Source of the DNA: JBJXGC01 sp046154545
GTDB taxonomy: Bacteria; Chloroflexota; Dehalococcoidia; Tepidiformales; Tepidiformaceae
Assembly: GCA_046154545.1 (NCBI GenBank)
Contig: JBJXGC010000349.1
Coordinates: 1-10,890, forward strand
Direction: 5' to 3'
DNA length: 10,890 nt
Every line of letters starts with the position of its first letter. Position 1 is the stretch's first letter. The position numbers and the translations under genes are program-made. Under the pieces are notes generated by a model that was given only the letters and a program-made list of their open reading frames with translations, had not been told where the DNA came from and did no database searches. Shown one piece after another: positions 5,913-10,890 of this stretch.

Positions 5913-6554
5913 GTGAGCTGGAAGCTCGCCGGCCTGGTCGCCATCGCCCTGGTGGCCGGCATCACCATCGCCTACTACGTGCAGGACCCGGAGACGGGGA
6001 CGGCGACGTGGGATTCGACGCGGGCCTCGGGATTCGCCGCCTACCTCCTGCTCTGGGCGTCCGTGGTCCTCGGGTTGAGCATCCACCTGCGCATTAAGCC
6101 GGCCGGTGGCCCGATGACCTGGATGATCGAGAGCCACCGGATGACCTCGGCGCTGGCCCTGTCGTTCGTCGTGGCCCACGTCTTCGCCTTGCTCCTCGAC
6201 GACGTCGTGCCGTTCTCGCCGCTCGATGCATTTGTGCCCTTCACGAGTTCGTTCCGGCCGCTCCAGGTCGGGGCAGGCACGTTGGCCCAGTGGCTGTTGG
6301 TGATCGTCCTGGCCAGCACGGCGCTATCGACTCGCATGCCGTACGCGACCTGGCGAAAGCTGCACTACCTCAGTTTTCCCTGCTGGGTCCTGGCCGAAGT
6401 GCACGGCCTTACGAGTGGCACCGACAGCGGCGCAAGTCTCGCGATCTTCGTCTATGCGACGACCGGGGCGAGCGTGGCCGCGCTCCTCGTGGTGCGGGCT
6501 TCGAGCCGCGAGTTTATCGAGCCCGAGCGAGCGCCGAGGCCCGTCCGCCGCTGA
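5913..6554 (+). CDS. Ferric-reductase-like transmembrane protein
   Basis: This 213-residue membrane protein has six predicted helices at about 4-23, 41-59, 77-96, 120-138, 149-165 and 175-194. Two histidine pairs, H75-x13-H89 in helix 3 and H151-x12-H164 in helix 5, match the bis-heme b ligands of the ferric reductase transmembrane domain, as in MsrQ/YedZ, FRE and NOX relatives. Such domains carry electrons across the membrane. The GTG at 5913 was chosen because it starts right before helix 1 (VSWKLAGLVAIALV). Its frame is open upstream inside the preceding gene, but that part is Arg/Pro-rich shadow sequence. No FAD/NAD(P)H domain is fused, and none is encoded next door, so the electron donor and acceptor are unknown. 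The gene ends 29 bp from the convergent phosphatase. Confidence 0.86.
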   Translation: MSWKLAGLVAIALVAGITIAYYVQDPETGTATWDSTRASGFAAYLLLWASVVLGLSIHLRIKPAGGPMTWMIESHRMTSALALSFVVAHVFALLLDDVVPFSPLDAFVPFTSSFRPLQVGAGTLAQWLLVIVLASTALSTRMPYATWRKLHYLSFPCWVLAEVHGLTSGTDSGASLAIFVYATTGASVAALLVVRASSREFIEPERAPRPVRR

Positions 6555-6587
6555 AGGGCGCCAGGTCGGAAAGCCGCGGCCGTTCAG
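6551..6587. repeat. Imperfect inverted repeat between convergent stop codons
   Basis: CTGAA at 6551-6555 and TTCAG at 6583-6587 are perfect inverse copies containing the stop codons of the two converging genes, with GC-rich partially pairing sequence between. It could serve as a bidirectional terminator, but no T-run follows on either strand and the inner pairing is imperfect. Confidence 0.25.
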
Positions 6588-7336
6588 GCCGGCGCGATCA
6601 GCAAGTCGCGCACCCGTCCGATCGTTACCTCCGTCACGCCGTTCGCCCTCAGGTACGCTTCCGCGCCCCCGTACTTCGCGCTGAGGAGGCGCAGGAACCC
6701 GGCCATCTTCTCGGGCGGCGTGGCCAGCCGGGCCCGAATCTCTTCGGGGGTGCCTTCGAGCACGCGGCCTGAACGTTCGAGGAAGGCGATCAGACGGGGG
6801 ATGCTCGCTTCGCTCTTGCCGTAATCGGCCGCGATCTCCTCATGGGAGACACCCAGGACGTCGAGCACGAGCGCCAGCAACACGCCCGTGCGGTCCTTGC
6901 CGGCGGTGCAATGCACAAGCATCGGGTAGGAATCCTCGCGCGCGAAGAGTTCGAAGGCGCGCACGAACTGGCTGCCGCCCGCCTTCAGGTAGTGGAGATA
7001 CCGCTCGGGCGAGATGCCCGGTCCGTAGAGGCCGTTCAGCTCGGCGATGACCGCCTGCTGGCTCTCGCCCGCCGCGAAGATCGAGAGGTGGACGACGTGT
7101 TCTCGCAGCGGATGGCTGATCCCGTCCTCGCCCAGCTCATCCGGGTGGCGCAGGTCGAGGATCGTCGCCACGCCAAGGTCATCGCGGAGATAGGCCACGT
7201 CCGAGGGCGTGATGACGTCGAGGGCGCCGGAGCGGTAGATTCGCCCGCTTTGGAGCCGGCCACCCGCGGTGGCGTACGCCTCGACGGCCCGGAAGTTGTG
7301 CACGCTCTCAAGGTCGATGGCCGGATTTGCTGTCAT
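6584..7336 (-). CDS. Protein-tyrosine/serine phosphatase, Y_phosphatase3 type
   Basis: A 250-residue cysteine-based phosphatase. The P-loop VHCTAGKDRTG at 141-151 fits HCX5R with nucleophile C143 and R149. NFRAVEAYAT and GRIYRSGAL near the N-terminus, and the ILDLRHPDEL strand-turn at 59-68, are typical of the PF13350-type family that includes MptpB-like and lipid or tyrosine phosphatases. The C-terminal helical part, with TPPEKMAGFLRLLSAKYGG, is also characteristic. The substrate (protein phosphotyrosine or phosphoserine, or phosphoinositide) cannot be decided. No signal peptide is seen, so it is probably cytoplasmic or released by another route. The ATG at 7336 has no Shine-Dalgarno. TAGGCT lies 6 nt upstream, suggesting a leaderless message. 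It lies 48 bp after the hydrolase gene on the same strand, behind a small inverted repeat. Confidence 0.9.
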   Translation of the reverse strand: MTANPAIDLESVHNFRAVEAYATAGGRLQSGRIYRSGALDVITPSDVAYLRDDLGVATILDLRHPDELGEDGISHPLREHVVHLSIFAAGESQQAVIAELNGLYGPGISPERYLHYLKAGGSQFVRAFELFAREDSYPMLVHCTAGKDRTGVLLALVLDVLGVSHEEIAADYGKSEASIPRLIAFLERSGRVLEGTPEEIRARLATPPEKMAGFLRLLSAKYGGAEAYLRANGVTEVTIGRVRDLLIAPA

Positions 7337-7342
7337 TTCGCG

Positions 7343-7348
7343 AGCCTA
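7343..7348 (-). promoter_or_regulatory. Candidate TANNNT -10 element for a leaderless phosphatase transcript
   Basis: Minus-strand TAGGCT keeps the three key positions of TANNNT and is separated by exactly 6 nt (CGCGAA) from the ATG at 7336. This is the same geometry as at the Nudix and YjbR-like genes. There is no Shine-Dalgarno or clear -35. Confidence 0.35.
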
Positions 7349-7371
7349 GCAGCCTGCGCCGTTGTGCGCGT

Positions 7372-7387
7372 TAACGCCCGAGCGTTA
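7372..7387. repeat. Perfect 6-bp inverted repeat at the hydrolase stop codon
   Basis: TAACGC, four bases, then GCGTTA form a perfect hairpin-capable repeat, and its second arm contains the minus-strand TAA stop of the hydrolase (7385-7387). It could be a transcript 3'-end structure or a dimeric regulator site ahead of the phosphatase. No T-run follows, so a classical intrinsic terminator is not supported. Confidence 0.4.
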
Positions 7388-8245
7388 GGCGGCCGGGAAC
7401 TTCTTGAGGTGGGCGAGGACCTCGGCGCTCACCTCGGGGAGCTTCTCCTGCACGAGCCAGTGACCCGCGTCCAGTTCGACGAAGCGGTTATACCCGGTCA
7501 TGTACTGGGCCTGGTTCGCCGTGGTGGACCGGCCGACGGCCTGGTCCTGGTTCCCCCAGATGGTCAGGCTGGGCAGCGCCACCTTGAACTCCGCAGCGGA
7601 CGCGTCGGCGAGCTGCCCGCCGCCAAAGGAGGCCCGGTACCAGTTCAGGGCCGCCGTCATCGCGCCCGGCTTCGTGAACGTATCGACGTACTCGGCCACT
7701 TCTTCGGGGTCGCTCGCGCTCCAGATGGTGCGCAACATCGCCCAGTCGTTCGCGCTCATGGCTGCCTCGGCCGCGCCGGGCTCCTGAAAGAAGATGATGT
7801 ACTGGCTCTTCTCCTGCTGTTCCGGGTCCTCGCGGAAGGCCCGCCCGTACGAGGCGGGATGGGGGATGGAGAGTGATGTCCAGCTCGCGATGCGCTCCGG
7901 GTGCGCGTTGACGAGGCGCCAGCCCACCCCCGCACCCCAGTCATGGGCGACGAGGTGGAACTTCTCGCCGGCGCCCCAGGCTTGGGCCAGCGCCATCACG
8001 TCGGAGACCAGCAGGTCGGTGGCGTAGTTCGGGATGCCCTCTGGTCGGGCGCCAGCGCTGTAGCCCCGCTGGTCCGGCGCGAGGCAGCGGTAGCCGGCCT
8101 CGACGAGGAGAGGCATGAGCTTCGTCCACATATGGGACGTCTCGGGGAAGCCGTGCAGGAGGATAACGGGCTCGCCGGTCGTGCCCGCTTCGCGGCAGCG
8201 GAAGGTCATGCCGTTTGCGTTGATGTCGCGGATGGTGATGGTCAT
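7385..8245 (-). CDS. Alpha/beta hydrolase, soluble epoxide hydrolase type
   Basis: A 286-residue alpha/beta hydrolase that probably opens epoxides to vicinal diols. Visible features are the HGFPE oxyanion motif at 31-35, DQRGYS at 58-63, and the nucleophile elbow VAHDWGAG with D102. The cap motif FFQEPG is preceded by Y149, and NWYRA contains Y203. The charge relay is D234 (WGNQDQAV) with H262 (DAGHWLVQE). The two cap tyrosines align with the ring-opening pair of mammalian soluble epoxide hydrolase, which favours this over haloalkane dehalogenase. The ATG at 8245 is preferred because GGAG lies 6 nt upstream. A TTG at 8266 would add seven residues. No signal peptide is present, so it is likely cytoplasmic. 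It is divergent from the DUF2235 gene. The natural substrate is unknown. Confidence 0.9.
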   Translation of the reverse strand: MTITIRDINANGMTFRCREAGTTGEPVILLHGFPETSHMWTKLMPLLVEAGYRCLAPDQRGYSAGARPEGIPNYATDLLVSDVMALAQAWGAGEKFHLVAHDWGAGVGWRLVNAHPERIASWTSLSIPHPASYGRAFREDPEQQEKSQYIIFFQEPGAAEAAMSANDWAMLRTIWSASDPEEVAEYVDTFTKPGAMTAALNWYRASFGGGQLADASAAEFKVALPSLTIWGNQDQAVGRSTTANQAQYMTGYNRFVELDAGHWLVQEKLPEVSAEVLAHLKKFPAA

Positions 8246-8346
8246 CGTCTGCTCCGGGGGCCCCAACTGGCCCGAAGTTGATCGCCATTCACGATAGCCG
8301 CTTGGGGCGAGTGACGCGACGGCCGCGCCGTAGTTGCGCCCTTCGC

Positions 8347-8352
8347 TATACT
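8347..8352 (+). promoter_or_regulatory. Possible -10 box for the DUF2235 gene
   Basis: TATACT is a good -10 match (five of six to TATAAT) in the 149-bp divergent gap, 42 nt upstream of the ATG at 8395. It would give a leader of about 36 nt containing the GGGGA ribosome site. A TTGCGC lies only 7 nt upstream of it, too close to act as its -35. Confidence 0.4.
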
Positions 8353-8394
8353 CGCACGCGCCCGGCGACCAATCTGCCGGCTTCGGGGAATGGC

Positions 8395-9516
8395 ATGAAG
8401 CGCATCGTGGTTTGTTGCGACGGCACCTGGAACGACCGGGGGGCCGGAATGATCACCAACGTCGCAAGGCTCGCGCAGGCAGTGCTACCCAGTGCGCCCG
8501 GAGTGACCGTGGAGGGTGAGCCGCCAGCGCCGCCCATAGAGCAGCTCGTCTACTACCACGCCGGAGTCGGGAATGAGTGGAGCATCGTCTCGAAGATCAC
8601 GGGTGGCGCCTTCGGGCGTGGCCTCACCGGGACCGTCCTCGACGCCTACCGGTTCGTCGTCGATAACTATGCCCCCGGGCCGGACGGCACCGGCGAAGGG
8701 GGCGACGAGATCTACCTCTTCGGCTTTAGCCGCGGCGCTTTCACGGCCCGGAGCATCTCCGGACTCATCCGCAAGGCGGGCCTCCTGAAGAAGGAGTACT
8801 CCCACCACGGCGAGGAGGCGTTCGACATCTACCGGCTCCGGTCACGCCGTGAGGATGAAGCCAAACCGGACGCTCCAGGGAATGTCGATGGGCCCGAGGC
8901 CACGGCCTTCCGGGCGGGCTCGTGTTGGCCGAAGGTGAACCCGTACTTCATCGGCGTCTGGGACACGGTGGGCGCTCTGGGGGTGCCCAGCCAGGGGTGG
9001 GGCCCGGGACGGTTGGCGCGCTCAAAGTTCGGGTTCCACGACCAGCGCCTCAGCCGGCACGTCCCCTACGCCTACCACGCCCTCGCGATCGACGAACAGC
9101 GCCGCGCCTTTATCCCGACCCTCTGGGAGGTCCAGCCGGAAGCCAAGCAGAAGGTCGAACAGCGCTGGTTCGCCGGTGTCCACAGCGATGTTGGTGGCGC
9201 CTACCCGGAGACCGGCCTCTCGGATATCGCGTTTTGTTGGATGCGAGACAAAGCGGCCGCGGCCGGGCTGGCCTTCGACCCGTCGTACGGCGTTGCGGGT
9301 GGGGATCGGCGGCGCGTTGTCGTGGCCCCGGACCCGAACGGCACACTCCATAACTCGCTCTCCCTGGTGTTCCGCCTCCTACGGCCCTACCAGCGCCAGC
9401 TGAACCACGTGGACGCGACGCAGTCCGTGGCACCCGAAGCCCTGGCCCGGCGGGACGACCCGACGATGCACTATGACCCGGCGAACCTCCGCGAGTACCT
9501 TGCTCGTTCCGGCTGA
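8395..9516 (+). CDS. DUF2235 alpha/beta hydrolase (Tle1-like fold)
   Basis: A 373-residue DUF2235 protein. The opening strand with CDGTWND at 8-14 is the family signature. The lipase-type elbow YLFGFSRGAFTAR spans 107-119, with G110-F-S112-R-G114. FIGVWDTVGALGVP (185-198) supplies D190, and WFAGVHSDVGGAYPE (258-272) supplies H263, giving a plausible Ser-Asp-His triad. Some relatives are type VI secretion phospholipase effectors (Tle1), but stand-alone copies are common in environmental bacteria and fungi with unknown substrates. No secretion genes, immunity gene or signal peptide are nearby. The frame is open upstream to 8278, but the ATG at 8395 begins exactly at the first core strand and has GGGGA 5 nt before it. 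The gene is apparently monocistronic, and divergent from the epoxide hydrolase. Confidence 0.9.
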   Translation: MKRIVVCCDGTWNDRGAGMITNVARLAQAVLPSAPGVTVEGEPPAPPIEQLVYYHAGVGNEWSIVSKITGGAFGRGLTGTVLDAYRFVVDNYAPGPDGTGEGGDEIYLFGFSRGAFTARSISGLIRKAGLLKKEYSHHGEEAFDIYRLRSRREDEAKPDAPGNVDGPEATAFRAGSCWPKVNPYFIGVWDTVGALGVPSQGWGPGRLARSKFGFHDQRLSRHVPYAYHALAIDEQRRAFIPTLWEVQPEAKQKVEQRWFAGVHSDVGGAYPETGLSDIAFCWMRDKAAAAGLAFDPSYGVAGGDRRRVVVAPDPNGTLHNSLSLVFRLLRPYQRQLNHVDATQSVAPEALARRDDPTMHYDPANLREYLARSG

Positions 9517-9620
9517 TGGCGGCGCGGCTTGGGGTGCGATTCAAGGCTTTTGCACGAACCCGCCTGGCTGACGAGGTTCGGCAATGAGGGATTGCGCCAT
9601 ACGACCCGGACAGTACCGCA

Positions 9621-9657
9621 GCCCCCGTGGGCGCGGTCGTCCCGGGCCCACGGAGGC
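9621..9657 (+). terminator. GC-rich hairpin after DUF2235, possible terminator or sucC leader element
   Basis: Arms 9621-9632 and 9646-9657 pair over 12 positions with one C-A mismatch (core CCGTGGGC/GCCCACGG), around a 13-nt loop. There is no T-run after it, so a standard intrinsic terminator is not supported. It stands 104 bp after the DUF2235 stop, so it may belong to either neighbour. Confidence 0.35.
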
Positions 9658-9674
9658 GGGGGCGCCGCCCCGCC
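9655..9674 (+). repeat. Second hairpin overlapping the first stem's right arm
   Basis: GGCGGGG (9655-9661) pairs perfectly with CCCCGCC (9668-9674) around a 6-nt loop. Its first three bases are also the last three of the preceding hairpin's right arm, so the two structures compete partially. It is GC-rich enough to be chance. Confidence 0.35.
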
Positions 9675-9793
9675 GTGCCTCCCCCGCTGCTCCGGTGTGA
9701 CGGCGGCGTGAACGTTGGACCCCGCCCCTCGCATAGCCCGGAGCGGGCCACTCCCGTACGCTGCGGGACACCCCTCCCCCGGAGCTGCTGACC

Positions 9794-10890
9794 ATGAAGC
9801 TTCATGAATACCAGGCCCGTGACCTTCTCGCCGCGAACGGCGTCGCCACCACGAAGGGCAGCGTCGCCCGTACCGCCGCCGAAGCCCGCCAGATCGCCGA
9901 GGGCCTCGGCGGCAAGGTCGTTGTGAAGGCCCAGATCCACGCGGGCGGCCGCGGGAAGGGGCGGTTGGTCAGCCAACCGGAGACGGCGGCTATGTTCACC
10001 AAACTGACGACTGACGCCGCCAACAACTCCGGCCAGGTGCGTGGCGAGCGCGTCGGCGGTGTCCGCCTCGCGGACACCGCGGCCGAGGCGGAACAGGCCG
10101 CCCGGGCGATCCTCGGAAAGTACCTCGTCTCCATCCAGACAGGCCCCGAGGGCAAGCTCGTGAAGAACGTCCTCGTGGCCGAGCAGGCCGACATCGCGAA
10201 GGAGTACTACCTCTCGATCGTCGTCGATGGCACCGCCGGCGGCCATCTGATCATCGCTTCAGCCGAGGGTGGCCAGGAGATCGAACACGTCGCCGCGACC
10301 AATCCCGCGGCCATCATCCGGATGGTCGTCAACCCCGCGAGTGGCTGGGAGCCCTTTGTCGGACGCACCCTCGCCCAGCGGCTCGGCTTCACCGGCGACC
10401 AGGCGGACCAGTGTGCGAAGCTGGCTCACGGCCTCTACCGGGCCGCCCTCGCCACCGACGCCAGCCTCGTCGAGATTAACCCGCTCGCCCTCCTCGAAGA
10501 TGGCCGCGTCGTCGCCGTCGATGCGAAGCTGACTATCGACGACAACGCCCTGTATCGCCAGAAGGCGCTCGAGGCGATGCGGGACAAGGACGAAGAGGAC
10601 CCGCTCGAGATCATGGCCCAGGAGGCTGGCGTTTCGAACTTCATCAAGCTCGAGGGCAACATCGGCTGCATCGTCAACGGCGCCGGCCTCGCGATGGCCA
10701 CGATGGACACGATCAAGCTTGCCGGGGGCGAGCCCGCCAACTTCCTCGACATCGGCACCGTGAACGACCCGGCCCGCGTCGTCAGCGCCCTCAAGGTGAT
10801 CACGATGGACCCGAGCGTGAAGGCGATCCTCGTGAACATCTTCGGCGGCATGGCCCGCGTCGATATCATCGCCCAGGGCGTCATCGACGG
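9794..10890 (+). CDS. sucC: Succinate-CoA ligase (ADP-forming) subunit beta, partial
   Basis: SucC is the nucleotide-binding subunit of succinyl-CoA synthetase, the TCA-cycle enzyme interconverting succinyl-CoA and succinate with ADP/ATP or GDP/GTP phosphorylation. The protein starts MKLHEYQARDLLAANGV, the canonical ATP-grasp entry. KAQIHAGGRGKG (47-58) and EINPLALLEDGRVVAVDAKL contain the usual nucleotide and Mg2+ contacts. IKLEGNIGCIVNGAGLAMAT and LVNIFGGMARVD form the C-terminal CoA-ligase domain. About 365 of roughly 390 residues are present, and the 3' end lies outside. GGAG precedes the ATG by 9 nt. One oddity: where E. coli SucC has NFLDVGGGA at the head of the beta-subunit power helix, this protein reads NFLDIGTVNDPARV. 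sucD is expected next but is not visible. Confidence 0.96.
   Translation, partial: MKLHEYQARDLLAANGVATTKGSVARTAAEARQIAEGLGGKVVVKAQIHAGGRGKGRLVSQPETAAMFTKLTTDAANNSGQVRGERVGGVRLADTAAEAEQAARAILGKYLVSIQTGPEGKLVKNVLVAEQADIAKEYYLSIVVDGTAGGHLIIASAEGGQEIEHVAATNPAAIIRMVVNPASGWEPFVGRTLAQRLGFTGDQADQCAKLAHGLYRAALATDASLVEINPLALLEDGRVVAVDAKLTIDDNALYRQKALEAMRDKDEEDPLEIMAQEAGVSNFIKLEGNIGCIVNGAGLAMATMDTIKLAGGEPANFLDIGTVNDPARVVSALKVITMDPSVKAILVNIFGGMARVDIIAQGVID

Larger units (their letters stand above)
9517..9793 (+). other. Intergenic region upstream of sucC
   Basis: This 277-bp gap lies between the DUF2235 stop and sucC. A 60-codon frame at 9529-9711 has no coding character. The gap holds a 12-bp imperfect hairpin (9621-9657), an overlapping second hairpin (9655-9674), and small stems GCCCG/CGGGC (9736-9748) and TCCCG/CGGGA (9752-9768). 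A GGAG ribosome site (9781-9784) follows, 9 nt before the ATG. A TTGGAC at 9715-9720 could be a -35 but lacks a well-spaced -10. I recognise no known riboswitch class. Confidence 0.5.

Noticed and set aside
6842..7876. A 344-codon plus-strand frame spanning the phosphatase and hydrolase
   Set aside because: It crosses two real minus-strand genes with intact catalytic motifs and their intergenic gap.
8334..8352. TTGCGC and TATACT as a paired -35/-10 promoter
   Set aside because: The spacing is 7 nt rather than about 17. Only the TATACT is kept as a possible -10.
9529..9711. A 60-codon frame in the sucC upstream gap as a small gene or leader peptide
   Set aside because: No Shine-Dalgarno, no codon run suggestive of attenuation, and its end runs through the GC-rich hairpins. 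It is most likely chance.
9110..10246. A 378-codon minus-strand frame across DUF2235, the gap and sucC
   Set aside because: It is antisense to two confident genes. Composition is Arg/Gly/Pro-rich low complexity typical of GC-rich shadow frames.
1..10890. CRISPR array, transposon ends, phage genes or a defence system
   Set aside because: No spaced direct repeats, transposase, integrase, nuclease or toxin-antitoxin-like pair was found in any convincing frame.

Overview
This is a GC-rich chromosomal window (roughly two-thirds G+C by eye) from a bacterium. It combines conserved housekeeping genes with accessory enzymes. No mobile element, integrase, tRNA, rRNA or CRISPR array is visible. Lineage cannot be fixed from this sequence alone. 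A high-GC, non-proteobacterial organism is likely, and Chloroflexota (Dehalococcoidia/Tepidiformia-like) is my best guess. It rests on the tuf-rpmG-secE-nusG order, a cysteine-free L33, a DUF1800-DUF1501 pair and mixed leadered and probably leaderless starts. Confidence in the phylum is low.

Region 1 (1-1396, plus strand) is a translation/secretion/transcription operon: the 3' end of tuf (EF-Tu), rpmG (L33), secE and nusG. Ribosomal genes rplK-rplA usually follow nusG, but here the next gene is convergent and only 9 bp away, so the classical cluster is broken.

Region 2 (1406-5237, minus strand) is transcribed towards nusG. The order is a Tat-exported DUF1800 protein, a Tat-exported DUF1501 protein that is tightly coupled to it, a YjbR/MmcQ-fold protein, and a Nudix hydrolase. 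The first two have good Shine-Dalgarno sites. The last two have none, and instead carry a -10-like hexamer exactly 6 nt before the ATG, which suggests leaderless transcripts.

Region 3 (5447-6554, plus strand) diverges from DUF1800. It encodes a small membrane-anchored Pro/Ala/Thr-rich protein, followed one base later by a six-helix ferric-reductase-like bis-heme membrane protein.

Region 4 (6584-8245, minus strand) holds an epoxide-hydrolase-type alpha/beta hydrolase and, downstream, a Y_phosphatase3-type phosphatase. The phosphatase also has the leaderless-type upstream element. A small inverted repeat sits on the hydrolase stop codon.

Region 5 (8395-10890, plus strand) has a stand-alone DUF2235 alpha/beta hydrolase with a complete candidate triad. 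A 277-bp gap containing two mutually exclusive GC-rich hairpins follows, then sucC (succinyl-CoA synthetase beta), which runs off the window. This SucC has an unusual sequence where the family usually has a GGGA loop.

No clearly new multi-gene system is present. The most useful leads are the recurrent leaderless-start architecture, the altered SucC loop, the flavin-less ferric-reductase module and the broken nusG-rplK synteny.
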